Counted from the stretch's first letter, positions 12,701 through 27,700 are shown. The stretch is DNA of 64,000 bases from Hanleya hanleyi (GCA_036873755.1 JAVTVY010020348.1:19259-83258); one strand, 5' to 3'. Notes: generated by a model not told the origin, from the sequence alone. Numbers and translations: made by a program.

Positions 12701-15700
12701 TCTGACATAAGTTTCTTTTCGTAAATAACATGCAAAACATTCCCCTGAAGTTGAAACTATTGTGTGTCCCACCAAATGTATTGAGAATGTTGGGACACAA
12801 TGGGACGCAACTGTTATGTGTCCCATTAAATCTATTAAGAATGTTTTGTTTGATTATTTGAGAATTGAAAATTGTTGTGTTCTGAAATTTATGTCACTGG
12901 TTCAATGCAAATATTATAGTACTCAGTCAAAATATTATCAAACAACACTCGGTAGAACTATCTGTTTGAAACATTTTCTGTTTTGGGTGGTCAATCTGTG
13001 GGTTAAATTGTGACGTTGGCAAGGCTGAAGAGGACTGGTCCAAATGTGCAAAGGAGTGGGAGTTTGTCATTTGGCGTCAAGCTCAACGCTATGACGTTGC
13101 TATTGTGGTCAGTATTGATACATGGTCTTTGTAACGTCATATGGTGACATCATGACATTGCTGTTGAATTGCAACATTGTGAAACTGTTGAAATTCGATG
13201 AATGGAATAGAAATCCTATCAAATCTACGAGTATTGGACTGTTCCAAATCAACAATGGCTGACGTCAAAATTTAACCTAGAGATTCAGCACCCAAAACAG
13301 AAAATGTTTCAAGAGAGAGAGAGAGAATTAAGGTTTATCGTCGCGTTCAAAAATGTTTCAAATTGATAATTCTACTGGGTATTATTTGATACTATTTTGA
13401 CTGACTTCTATAATAGTTGCATTGTACCAGTGACATAAGTTTCAGAACACAACAATTCTTATTTCTCAAAAAACATTCTCAAGAGATTTGGTGGGACACA
13501 CAATAAATTTACACATTAGTTTCTCTTACCAATACTGTGAAACAAAAAGAAGAAAAATAGCAAATCCAAAAGTCTTTGCAGTTCACCTTTAACCAATTAG
13601 TACTACCTTTTACAACTGGAATGTTTCAATAAATCATTTTTAGTGGTATTGATAACTGTTCATGTTATGCAGATATTACCTTAGGGTTCAAAGTTTTCTT
13701 CTTTCTGTTAAATAATCATGGTCGTATACAGGTCGATTTACATATCATTTACCGGCACCCAAATTAACAGATCCTAGAGCATAAAAGCCCATATTAGAGG
13801 ACGTAAAGAAAGTTATTGGTACCAAACAAAAGAAAATAAAACCAGACGAACCTATTTTTGATGATATCTAACCATGTAGTTTTTTAGCTGATCAACCGTT
13901 GAATGTTGGAATGTTTTGTATTACCCTCTCGGTCAAGCAAATGCATGTTGTTATTAAATTCAGCGGATATCCCCACTTTTAATGTGTTACCTCGTTCTCA
14001 TGAACGTTGACAGTTCAGCCTATACTATTAGTCAGAGCTATAACACAGTGCAGATTCGCCTACATTACGGCTCTAAGAACAAGGTACGGCTTCGTTGAAA
14101 ATCACGTAAAATCTCAGGATTCTCGAATGATGGCAAGAGCGAGCGTCGCTCACAATGCCTCGCGGTCGACCCCAAACTATGGGAAAATCACACAATAAAG
14201 GCAGTGGGAGCAACGTACATTGCCAAAAAAGGACAGCCGATCTGCTGAAATCTATGAGAGGAGGGATGACTCGTTTTTTAGCGGTGCCCAAATTAAAAAG
14301 CTGTATTTGCCCCTGATAATACATTACATGAAGCATAAATTGTAATATAAAAAAAATATATTCTTGTTCTTTCTACAGTGACCATGCCTGCATACAAACA
14401 GAACAGACTGTACGAGTTCTACTTTATGGCCTTTCTCATTATAGGTGAATATGTGCAGCCCTGAACAGGATTGTTTTACAGTCAAAACTTCCTGATTTTT
14501 TGTTTTATCTTGTGGCTTGTCAGGATGTGTCTACATTTGGTATAAAATATGTGGAGTATCAGTCACTCATTTGAAGTTAAACTTTGACCTCCATGTATGT
14601 CTAGCTGATTCAATATCCGTGTTTTATACTTTGTTGTAATGATTTTGAGAGAGATATAATATACGTTGTCAGTAGGACATGAGCACATTGCTCAATAAAG
14701 ATTATACTACACCTCATAATACTAAACTGTTAGCTTGAGAGACTCCTTGTCAATGTGAAGTCCTACAATATCTCTTGATATTTTCTATGTTTCTCCTCTC
14801 ATTTTCTCAGTGGTATTTTCTTGAGTAGTATTTTGTAGATTATTTTTAGATTAAAGCCCCATTCAAGTTAATCAATATTTATTTAGTAAATTTATACTGT
14901 TGACAATCCATTTTATGTTTGTTCTTCTATTACTAGGCCTCTATTGTTTTATGAACATGTTGACAGCTGTCATATATAACCAGTTCCGAGGCTATTTCCT
15001 GGTAAGGTTTCTATCTCCGTCAATCTGTTTACTCGTTACTACTATATCTCAAGAATGACATGTCTAGGAACCCCAAACTTGGCTCACACCTGCATGTGAT
15101 CACAGAAAATATTGTCATGAAAATCTTTCAGATCGACCCATTTATTCTCGGTCACCAAGTCAGAGTTGTCACCAAATGCCTTTTTATCACCATATCTTTT
15201 TAAGGAGTTTTGATTCGTTACATAACAATCTTTATTTAATGAATTAAATTATTTTGTTCTGCCTGATAGTTTCAACTTGCTAGTTTGCACATTTGATTTA
15301 GTTCATCCTAACTGAGGACATTTTCCTTTGGTACCGATCTACAGAATTCCATGCAAGCCAGTCTGTTTCGACGACGTCTAGGAATAAGAGCAGCTTTTGA
15401 AGTTCTACGACAAAAGACAACTTCATTCCGCCATTTCTCCAGCATTAATACAGTTAGGTAGGAGCAATTTGTCTCGTATAAACTGATTGTGAGAGCTGAA
15501 CTATTTTAGTTCCAAATAAAACTTATGAGAAAATATGCCATTGTAAAACTAAATTTTCAGTTCCCTGCTGTCATGCAAATATTTCCACAAAACTATTTTT
15601 TTATTTGTCTTGAAATAGTTTTTGAGTTGGGAAAATTGTGAAAAAAGTCTTAAAGATATGTGCACTTCCGTGAATTTTAGTAGAAACTGAATTATTTTGT

Positions 15701-18700
15701 TTTGTGCATGCTATATGTATTGTGCACAATGTCTACAAAAGTTGTAAAAAAAATTTAAGCAAAACTGAATTCAAAATTTTCTACAAAACTTCATACGATA
15801 ATGCCTCTTATAATTCAATCACAGGAAGTAAAATTTTCTACTACAAAATCAGGGGTGATCAAATTTATTATAACAGGAAATTGAAAAGGCGTATAGGCAA
15901 GTATAGCTTAAGAGCTGACGTCATTTTCAGCTGACGGGTGGTTGGGTGGGTACAGATTCCTGTTTCAATGAATTTTGCTGAGAAGCAACAGGAACTTGAT
16001 AATGTGATGCCAAGCACTGTGATATCACTTGTCTTTATTGCACCATGTAAGCGTCCTGTCTGTGTCTTGTGTGCTGTTTGCTGTCCTCAGTGTTTTATAG
16101 AGTGGATGGAGGGTGTCTGGTTCCATGCTACTTCAAAGATTTCTTCTTTGAAGTAGCGGGAACACAGCTTGGCTGGGTGGTGCTTAGTTGGTTCGTCGCG
16201 ATATAGCTGAAATATTGTTGAAAGCGACGTTAAATTCTATTCACTCACTCATTTTCAGCTGTCGTCTACAAAAGAATTCACACATTAATGATTGAAAGAC
16301 CAGTTATGTTTGACATGCCACTGGATTCTATTGTATTAGTGATGTTTCTTATTCCAGCGATGGTGTTGAAGTAAAACATTTGAGACCAGCTGTAGAAGGG
16401 GCCAAACTCGCTGTGGGCACAAAACGAGAATTACTAAGGGTAATACAAATATGGAGACTTAAAAGTGATCTTTGTACTGTCAACATCTCTTGGTACATAT
16501 AGGCTGGTTCTGCAGGAGATTCATACCTGTTATCCTTGACCCAGGGTACAGTAAACATGACCTGGTCATTGAATGATGTAATGATATCACAATGTCTGAT
16601 ATCTAAATGTTATCCCGGGACATCAGCGCAAAACGTGTCAATTAACACTGGTGCTTGGGTTATGTTCGAGTTATGTTGTTTCAAAAGAACATTATTTTGT
16701 GCATTTATCAACTTGTAGTGGAGAAAAGATCATTTAAAGTGGCGTAGAGACTCCCTGGACTGTGACCTTGGGCCCAATCTTACAGCACAATTTTAGTATG
16801 GGGCGTGATCATTAACATTCAGTCAGATTTTTTCCTTTTCTTTCAATATTCTCGGTTATAGCAACCGATGACGTTTATTCTTAGTAACGAGCCCATTATC
16901 ATACATGAGGTGGCTATATCAGTAGAGTAGATGACTGAATTAAGCCTTCACTGTCGATTGCTATGGATAAAATATGTAGCTCATATAGAGTGTATCTGCC
17001 CGCAATTCGGGCAATTTCATCTCTAGTTAAGAATAAGTGAGTAATCGTTGTTGAGCACTGCCATTTGAGAAGTGTCCATCCAACCATAAATTGTTAGTCA
17101 TTACCCATGGTTTATTACAGGATCTAGACACCAGACAACGCTGTATGCTGAGTAGTTCTCAGTTCAACGAGGTCTTCACTGTCCTTGATAAGGACTGGTC
17201 TCACAAACAGGTATGTACTCTGTGCCATAAAAAGGAGTAGGAAGTGTAATGAAAGTGTCAGAGGGGTTTATTAGTCCCATATTTGTGATCAAAAAAGAGA
17301 GGAAATCATCCTCAAGCTTTCGGTTTGCAGGGCCAAAGTTTCACTTTTTTCAAAAGGATATGAAATGGACGATTTTGTACAGCCTACATGCTGAATTATA
17401 TGACACAACATAATGAAGAAAACGGATTTATAGCACACCAAAGGCTTATTTTTTTATTTTTATGCACTTTTTGGTGCAGATTTTTACCCCTCAGCCCATA
17501 GGGCTGTGTGGTCTTGTCGTTGCCATGTACGTACGTCCGTCCTAGCGTCCGTCCGTCAACATGTTCTTGTCCGCTGAATATCTACAGATCTATGAAGTCG
17601 GGCCTGACCAAACTTTGGTGAGAGCTTCCTGAATGTTGACTGATGAAATGATTAGATTTTCAGATGGCTATGATGATTTAATGATTTTTTATTTTTTTTT
17701 ATTATTTATTGATGGCTCAGCTTTTGCACTGTTATCTATGCCCATCAACATGTTCTTGTCCGCTGAATAGCTGCAGATCTATCAAGTCGGGCCTGACAAA
17801 ACTTTGGTGAGAGCTTCCTGAATGTTGACTGATGAAACGATTAGATTTTCAGATGGCTATGATGATTTCATGATTTTTAAATTTTTTTTTTTTATTATTA
17901 TTTATTGATGGCTTAGCTTTTGCATTGTTATCTATGCCCATCGGGAACCATTGGTTGCATGTTTCATTGTGAATTTGGAAGGTTCCCTGATATAAGAAAG
18001 CCTGGTCCATTCAAGATTCTCATTGAATGAAGGACAACATTTTTCTTTAATTTTGCTATTAAATCATTCTATTCTACATATGATTTATCCTAAAACTTTT
18101 GCATGAACCATATTTGTCCACACATTTAACTGGTACAACATGATGCTTCAATTTTTGTCACCAAACATGTTACTGTACCTTGGAAATTATTTAAAACGAG
18201 TGATTAGGAGAGCCCATTTTTAGCCCGACTCTGGGCAATTTTGAACCAGTTTGCATACCTGAAGCTTATGCCCCCCCCCCCAAATAGTGATAAGGGTGGC
18301 CTGTGTCAATCAGTGTGTTTACTTGTTATCACACTTGTGCAATGCATAAATTGCCACTGATAAATCTACACTTTCTTGCATGCTGTAATCCCAGCACACC
18401 ACTCAGGTGAAACCGGAGTCTGTTATATACGGTATCCAGGGATTTTTTGCAGGTTCCGATCCCAAACTCCCAGTTCCTTTTCGTAATTCATTATTGAGGG
18501 TCCAATTTTTGTAAGTGAATTACGGTCTAAGAGCTTGTGATCAATCACAAAACAGAGGTTTATTAACATGAATTTCAATACCCAGCTATGCAATCTGATC
18601 GATATTGAGGCTCCCAGAAGCTTTTTCTAGAAGTATTTCTTTTAGAAATCCTTTCAAATTGAACAATAACTTTCGCTTTTTGTTTCATTTGAGTTTTGGG

Positions 18701-21700
18701 CGCCCATATGTTTTCCGAAACTAAATTGGCTCTAGATGCAGCCCTGAGCCTACTTGACTGAAAAAAAAACAGGCTGAGGGGTCCACGCACCTTTTAGGTG
18801 CTTGCCTGCAATTCATGTTTTTTTTTGTTACAAAAATAGGACACCTTTAACCAAAACCTATTTTAGCTATTTTAAACACAAATAATTCTGAAATATTCAG
18901 TCTAAATATGATTTTGGCTGAAGGTGTCATAATTTTGCAACAAGAGAAAATGTCGACTGTAAATGCACCGAAAAGTGCAGAATAAGCCAATGCCTCAGGT
19001 TTGAACCACTGTAATTCTGGTTGTGTTAATCTGTGGGCCTTGATTATTCTTTATCTGATAATTCAGTATGTAGACTGTAAGAAATTGTCAATTTGGCGCT
19101 TTTTAGACAAAAATTAGCTCTACCAGATGTGTGTATCAAAAATGCATTGAGGACGATTCCCTATCTAAGGCGAACACCACCTTTGTCTCAAAGTTCCATG
19201 GATCGGTTGTCGATGGACCGTGGAGAATGACTACAGTACCCTTTCCGCCATAACAAATGATACCGGATAAAATAGATTGGAAAGTGAAATTTAAGAGAAA
19301 TTGGAAAGATAAAATTTACTGCGATAATGTACCAATTATCTCGTTCAATGTACCAATTATCTCGTTCAATGCACAAGCTACCGTGATGAATGCTGTAAGG
19401 GGCATGAATATAAAAAAAGAGAAAAGAGCACAAAAAAAACAGAACTGAAAAGTGGTAACAGAGTAGGGTTTAAAAATGAATAGGACCCTACCCGTAGGGT
19501 TCCCGGGTATGAAAAGAAATAGGACCTAAACATTGTGCTATGACTGAAATTTAGCTGAAAGTGACATTAAATCATATTCACTCACTCACCCTGTACTCTG
19601 TGCCTAGTAGGAATAATCATTTTCTACATGCTGATGCTCGTCAGTGGTAATGAGAGATAGATACGGTAGCTGTAACTGTCCCACTTTGTCATCACAAAAG
19701 CTCTAAATGGCATTAGGGCTGTTCCATTTAAAAAGGTATGGGAAGGGCGGAAGGCAGCTTTGAATTATACCCCACCACCCATAGAAATTTTATTGGCCTT
19801 CCCAATGTTGTAACATGGATTGAAGGGAATTTCCTCCTATGACCCATAGAATAATATATTGAGTGCCTTCCTCCCCCTCCCATACCTTTTTAAATGGAAC
19901 AGCCCTTAGTATATATATCACAAAAGCTGTACGGCCTTATTCCCCAGTGGCCTTTTTCCCCAAGACCATTTTCCCCAGTAGACTTTTTTCCCACCCCATA
20001 ATATATATATGTGAAAATTTGTACAAATAATGTACTATTTTAAATCCAAGATGGCCACCATGTTCACTTCTCATTCATAAAGTCCCGGGCAGCCAAATCC
20101 ATAACCCCCATGCAAAGTTATTTGTTAGCTCAAACTCAAGACAGTGTTAAAATTAAATATGGTACATCATTTGCTATACAGTTCTATTTAATTATTTTAT
20201 CTGTTCCAGCATCCAGAGATTGTCTGGTCAGAGAATCGGTGTTTCAGGATTATCCAGGCGGTTGTATCTCATAAATACTTCACTTATGTGGGAAACTTGA
20301 TTGCTATTCTCAATGTCATACTGATATCGGTAAGTGTAACATTTGGATGAGAACTCCTGTAATAGGACCTTTTCTCAGATTTAAGGGGTTTTCATGGTTT
20401 TATGGTCTGTGATTTCAAATTTAGTTTTTAATTATCCATGGATTTTATAGCCTACCGGTATTCATTTCTTATGAAAGACAGTTTTTGTTGAACTTTGTAC
20501 TTCCATTATAAGCGGTATCACCAAGTGAATTCTTCTGAATTTCTCCCAAATTTAATATTAGTGCTGGTGGATTATTTCTGGGTTCATTATTAATTGTGTC
20601 TGTCTGGCTGTATTTTACTTCTCATAATTTTAATGTACATGTATTCACAGATTTCTGAAGTCTGTATTTCTTATGACTGAGTGGTTAGAATGTATGATCC
20701 TATATTTTGGAGACTAATCTGGTTGTACTGACAATGCCACAGTGCACTTGTTTTATTTGCATTATATCCAGTAATTTGAAGACCGTAGCAGATTAATTCA
20801 ATCTACCTAGTATAATCCGTGGCGTGTCCGACTCCTTCCCCTCCTACTCCTCCTCCTACTCCGCTTTACTCACTGCACAGCGGGTCACATAGGTGTGGTG
20901 CGGAATAGGGTGGGGCGAGAGACCTGGGGTTTTCACTACCGGAGATTCCAATGGCCAGGGTGTCACCCTACAGTAGAATGGGTCGACTGCGCATGCGCGA
21001 TGAGTAGTGCGCGATGAGTAGTATAGAAAGGGCACGCAATCTCCAGGCCTCAATTTAAGTGGCAACCTGTTTTAGAGGTTGCCTGAAGGTTGTCGGAAGC
21101 AAAATAGTGGTAACCTCTCAATAGGTTGCCATGCTTTGGAGGACAGTCAATCTAGACTATTAACAATTGAGAATTAGGTTTCCACAGGTTGCCAAGCCAA
21201 ATTTTGTGGTAACCTATTGGTAGGTCACCATCATGTCTTCTTAAATTGAGTCCTGATCTCCCTAGTAAAGATAAAAGGTGAAATATGCAATGTTTGGAAG
21301 GTGGATACCCCGGTATATATGTTGAATATTATCCTGTTTACAGTTTGAGCTGGCAACACGTTATGACCATTCTTTAACTTCAAGTCACTCAGCTTTGGGT
21401 GTAAGTATAGTTATTATTTAACTTCGGGTGTAGATGTAGCTATTATTGGGGAATGGCTCAGTTGCGCATTATTCAGAGAAGAGCCTCTCTTTTCAATGAC
21501 CCATGACTTAAGCTGACAAGCTTCTGGGTTTCATAATTTCACTTGCCTTATCTACTAACCCAGGAGAATATTTTGAACTGGCGATAGCAGACATATTTTC
21601 ATGTAATATTTGCCAAATTGAAATTATACATTATTCTAAGCATTTATGACAGTTTCTTTGAATACTGAGAAAATATAATACATATGTATAAAATTATGTC

Positions 21701-24700
21701 ATTTATCACCAGTTCAAAATTACTCTCTCAAATTAATAGACAGGGCAAAATGATATTATACAACCTAGTAGCTTATCAGCTGAAGTCATGGAGGAGGAGG
21801 GATTTGGCTTAAAGTCACACTCAAGTTTGTTTCAATCATATGGTGACAGTCAGTTTGGTTGGTGGAGGAAGCCGGAGTACCCGGAGAGACTCACCGCCCG
21901 TCGGCAAGTAACTGACATGGGTCAGTGATCAGACAAGGCTCTTCTTTGTTCTCTTGTTAATGTGCAACTGAGTCATTATGGCCAATTTACCTCTCGTATT
22001 ATGTAGCACTACATATGGCAAATCTTCTAACAGAAAGTACAAATTTCCACCATAAAATCAGAAGGTGATCAAATTTATTGGAAGAGGAGGTTGACAAAAT
22101 GATCCTAAACCATGCATATAATCTATCATTTCTTCATATTTCAATCTTTCTAGAGGGTGATCAAATATATTAGAATGTCTCATTGACTTTTGTTTGCACA
22201 ACTATAGGGGTTGTTGAATTTTAATAAGGCGATTGAACTAATGGATTATTTATCAGAACTCAAATTTGTCACCATTATCATAAGCCTTATTATTTGATGT
22301 CTCCCCCTATACTTGTACTTATTGTTGTCTGTGTATACGGTAATCCCTCTAATAATTCAATCACAAGAAGTGAAATTGTCCACCATAAAATCTGGGGTGA
22401 TCAAATTTATTAGAACAAGAAGTTGACAAAATGGTTCAAAATCATGTATATAATCCATTATTTCTTTGTTATTTCAGTGATTTTAGAGGGTGATTTTGTC
22501 CCAAGATTGATTTGGAGATTGAATTTTTAGAGGGATTGACGTAATGTCTTTTTTTTCTTCTCTTTATTTTCAGCTCATAAATTTGGTGTTTATCATATAC
22601 TACCTTATAGAACAGAGTCTGAAGATGTGGGCGTTAGGTTGGAGGCGATACTTCTGGAACCGCAGTAATACTTTTGATGGACTTATCACTGTGGTCTTAG
22701 TGGTGAGCAAAATTGTTATTCTTGTTTGTGCAGGAAAAACATTTGGCTGAGGTATATTTCTTTCAAATACTAGTTTGAGATTGAGGCTAAAATTGATATT
22801 TTAGGTATTGATTAAAATTAGACCTAAATGTCTATTAGATCTAAAAAGAAGCCCATCTGCTTTGTGTCCACTGCCTTCTAAATTGAAATGTGACAAAGGT
22901 CAAATCGACCAATCACATCAAGCTTCAAGCCTACTCACAATAATTGATTTTTAAATGTTTTGTTTTTGACGGTCTCAGTGTAAGGGGAAATTCATGTTTC
23001 TTTGATGGAGGTGGGACTTTTGTAGACTGAATTTCTGTTGTTGAATTTCTTAACCGTTTGATGTAGATTTCACCTGGAAGTTGTCAAAACAATGTCTGTC
23101 TGTTTACAATTACCGCGGCAATAAACAGTTCCTTCAGGGATGAAGCAGGTCACCTATTGGTGGATATCCAGCACATAGGCTTTACTTCAGACTCGCTATA
23201 GCGAAGCTACAGTTGTATCTTATTTTAATCAGACTGTATAAATTCTGCAAATAAAGCAACCAACAGCTTCTGTTTGTACAACAAAAAGAATATCATGTCG
23301 GGGATCATGGCCTTTTTATTTTGTGTTTTGAAACCCGCATTTATGAATAGAGAATGCGGGTTTCGGCGTTCTCAGTATGAAAAGATCCATCACGAAGGTG
23401 AGAAATCCAGCGGTGAAACACTCCGGCTGGTGCGGCATGACGTCCACCTGTGCTGTACACATAGCACGTGTCAAACCCGAAACCCGTGCTGCGATATCTG
23501 CAACCTCAGGATCAGTTTTCTCTCAAATAAAATGTTTCTCTTCTCAGTCTTTACCAAATTAAATGACAAAAATTAAATAAATCGAGAACGTCTTTTACAT
23601 TCGTGAGAAGGTTACGTCGTGTCATTTATACGACGAACGTTCACCGTTCAAGACTTGTTGAAGTTGACACCACGACTGCTGACAGGGGAAAAAGCAACAA
23701 CAACAACTGCGAAAATCAGAAAAAGTCAGTGGATCTAAAGATTGGAAAAAATATTACAGTACATGCTAGACGTGTCAGTCGGATTATTGTTGTATGTAAT
23801 TCCGAAGACAATACTCGTTGGGCTATCGGAATTCGAGTTGGGTCGAAATTCCCAGCGCAGTCACGCATACCGATAATTTAACGTGTTGTTGTAAAGTTTC
23901 CCGCTATGCACCGGCATACAGTTTTCACTTTTCGCTGTTGACAACATTTCGTTATCAAGTGACATTGAAGTTGTATGTCTAAATTACTTATCATACCGGT
24001 AATTAATTGACTGATATTACAAATATAAAAATGTCGGAGAAATTCAGAGAATTTTGGAACGGATTAGTGCACTTGGAGGAATGAAAATTAATTGTGCCGT
24101 GTGCATCGCGTTTCCCTTTACAGGTCCGTGTCTGACTGCGGTCTTCTCGGTGGCCGGCTTTTAAAAGCATTTTGTCATTAAAATTACTGGAATTAATCAG
24201 CCTATGAACGATAAAAATCGTCAATCAGGAGTTACAATAACCGTGGCCTACAAGTGGTCCGAAAGGCATTTCACTACAGTTAGCTTTGTTTTCCTAAAAC
24301 GTTGACAATTGTCATGTCAAAAACAACAGAAAAAGTGAGGTTTTCTTGCACCTATTTTGTTAATGACCACATCCGGTAGATTATATTTCGACAAAAGTGA
24401 AGAATTGACCAGACAGAATAAACAAGGAACTATAACCACAACAACACCCAACTTGTGTACTGCTCAGAGTACCAATGCAACTGCTCCCGGCGATGTGATG
24501 TTTTGTGACGACAAAGCATTTCATTATCATTGGTTATCATGGCTGGTCTTCTGATCACCATTCGTAATATTGTAGTGCGATCCTAGCAAACTGCAATATA
24601 CGTATGGTTTGAAGTTGAACCAAAGATTTAAACCGTTCAACCAGATCGATGTCTAGCATTTTGTGGTTCAAAAACTGAGCAATAATTGACCACTTCCTTA

Positions 24701-27700
24701 GTCAATAATTCCATTAATTGTATTGATACGCTTGACGTTTCTGTGTATGTTTGCTAGGTGAGAGTTTGGTGTTCAAACACAGATTTATTATGTTTCATGC
24801 TGATTGTGTCATGTTGTGTGATATTTCGATTCTTTGTGAGGGGAATGTGTATTGAAAGATGTCCTGGCTGACACTAATCCGTAATCACAGCAGGCTTACA
24901 ACTTCACATGTTAGCTCTTGTCACCTGAGTTAACTAATACTTCTCACCTTCCTTAAGTAGCATGTAACAAAATAATAAGGGCTTGAACCCCGACATGCGG
25001 TAGTAAATTCCTATCATATGTAAAGTCATTTATAATTATAGGAATTATAATATAATAATTATAATTTAAGGATCAAAGATGCGGATGGGGATAGGAGAGT
25101 TATCAAATCAGATTTAGAGATGTATATTTATTGCCCACGAAAAAGTTGACTTGCATCTTTCCATATATTTCAGATTGTAGAGGTGTTTTATCTAGCCAAA
25201 TATGGAACTCCTTTTTCTTCCAGGTGAGTATAGTCCATGTTAGATGTGTGACTATTCCATGACCTCTTGTACCTGAATATTGAACATATATTAATGCTAC
25301 TCAGACAGTGAATTATATTTCCAGGATAACTTAAAATGTTCTTGGTAAAACACAGATTACTGTGTGGATGGGTGGTCGCTGTGTGAGATTTGCACCCATA
25401 ACCCTCACAAAATCACAAGCAGTAAATACATGCATTCCAAACTGCTCGACCAGCTCTGCATCTGGGCCGAGTGGTTCAAGCCCTCACATTTAACATCTTC
25501 ACTATATTTTATTTTTTTTAGCGTACCTTTTGAGCCAAGATTTCTCGGCATAGCAGAATGCGTCCCGCCCAGTTTCAGTGTTTTCCACAGTTGCCTGGCT
25601 TGTGGGATATTTGATGGTAGATGAATACTTATATTTTCAATAGATTATGAAAATGAATAAAAATAATTATTTTTTTCTACGAATCAATTTTTTTAAAAAT
25701 ATTTTTGCTTTGTATTTATTTAATTTCATAATGTATTGAAAATGTATTCATCTACCACCAACGATCTCACAAGCCAGGCATTTTTTTTTCATTTTTTTTC
25801 GAATCTGTTGTCACGGTTGCCATGGCCGCATGGTATGAATCTGATTGTATGAGAAGGTCTCAATAATTCCATCACTTTTAGACCACTCAGTTAAATAAAA
25901 ACAATTCTACATTTCCTTTTGTCAACATAGTGTTTAGAACAACTCAAATGTGAAGGATTTGGAACAAACAGAGCTGGATATAGGCAGAATATTTTTGGCT
26001 TCTCATGTGTTCTAAGTGATTATTAGATAACTTCCTGTAAGTAACATAAATGAATGAGCAAAGTAATCTCTCCTAAATATTGATGGTCATGGATAAGAAA
26101 AGGGAGGCAACTTTGTCAGATCAAAGCATAGGGCATGAGTACAGGGATGTCAGATTGATGACTAGTTGCATGGTAAGTAATACGAATGGAGCTAGATTGC
26201 GAAGAATAAGAGTCTAATGGACTGAAACTATGGAGCGATTACTGTCATAAATGATCAAGTGGCTTATCTGGTGCGTTTGACATAGGATATAAGATATATT
26301 ACCCATATAAATGACCGTGTATATCTGGGAGAATTACTTTTCTATAATGTAGAATATCGCTCTGCTGAGATGATTGTGTATTTCGTCATGTCATGATGTT
26401 GCGACTCGTCATAATCATTGATAGCATTCTAAACACAAACAGACCAAGAATATTCTTATATTGCGGCATCACAATCAAAATGATTCAAACTGTATCAAAA
26501 GTTATGTTGAGAGCAACTACTCCTGCACAACAAATTAGACTACTACACATACACCCTCTGTTATGACATTTACAAAGTTGCTTTCCTTATTTAACCATGA
26601 CTGTCTGTATACTTTTGATGTTTGACAATCTATACGGAACTAATGAGCTGATTCATGTCGGTTTGTTTGTCCAGTGAAGCTGTAAGTACGGGTGGTGTGT
26701 TGTCGTTGTGGAACATCGTCCGTATCATCAACATCCTGATCATGGTCCGCCTCTTCCGTATCATTCCACACATTAAGGTGAGAACATGGGTCGAGCAGCC
26801 AGGCTTAGCTCTCTCTCTCTCTGTGCTGCTTGACTACTGCTAGGTAAAATATATGAATAGTACTATATAGAAGTCCGATTAGATGAATGGTTGCAGAATT
26901 CTTTGAGTGACTAATATCTTAAACGGTTATATAATTTGATTATCTAGGAGATTATTCCAGGCACATGGTATTTCATAATGTGCTCCACAATATCCGAACC
27001 CTGTGGGGCTCCAGGCGATTGACCCAGGGGTGTTGTTGTGCACGCCTCAGATTAGTATAATAATTTAACGCCCTTTGCTCCCCAGACAGCTTGTCGTACG
27101 AGGCGAACAAGTAGGGGTGAGGTTTCCTGGAGTAAAAGGAATAGGACTCCACCCATTTGGTCCCGGGTGTGAGTGAGTGAATCTGATTTAACGTCGCTTT
27201 CAACACCATTTCAATCATATCATGACATGTGGTTCCTATTCCTTTTTACACGTGACCCACAAACCACATGGGTAGGGTCCTATTCATTTCACATCCGGGA
27301 ACCTCACGGATGCCTCAGTTAGTCACCTCTTACGACAAGCTCTCTGAGGGGATCAGGCCTATTCTTACCATGAGCTGAAGTGTGCACAAGGTCCCGGCTG
27401 TCAATGTCCCGAATGTCGTGATATGACTGAAAGATTTTTGCAAGTGTCATTAAATCATACTCCCTCACTATAACAATCTGACATTACAGCATACCTGTTT
27501 TATGATCCTTCCATTTCCAGGCAATGACAGTTGTGGCCAGTACCCTTATTGACCTGGTCAGAAATATGAAGTCATTTGGTGGAATTTTAGTTGTAAGTTC
27601 CTTTGTTATCATCACCTTCGATATTTCATCACATCTGTCATTCACATTGTATTCCATATTAAATTTTACATGTAAACTATGCTCCCTCCTTCCAGCTGAA

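Larger units (their letters stand above)
11784..14378 (+). other. TPCN2 intron w3
   Basis: Contains a SINE-like copy (about 12480-12680) and a long inverted-repeat element (12760-13503). The rest, including a CpG-richer patch at about 14000-14280, has no recognisable content. Confidence 0.7.
17211..20209 (+). other. TPCN2 intron w8
   Basis: Contains a mosaic DNA element (about 17462-18815) with a 2x tandem repeat, a partial SINE tail (about 19540-19592, GCTGAAAGTGACATTAAATC), an inverted pair (about 19720-19910, TCCATTTAAAAAGGTATGGG) and a fragment related to the 60183-60825 element (about 19933-19996). Confidence 0.65.
21401..22573 (+). other. TPCN2 intron w10
   Basis: Holds a MITE of the 58960-59245 family (about 21490-21805) and two copies of the CGGTAATCCC MITE family (about 22020-22255 and 22338-22541). 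Confidence 0.75.

Noticed and set aside
23274..24224. Cluster of short frames as a nested gene in intron w11
   Set aside because: Frames on both strands overlap, none resembles a known protein, and no splice structure could be defended.
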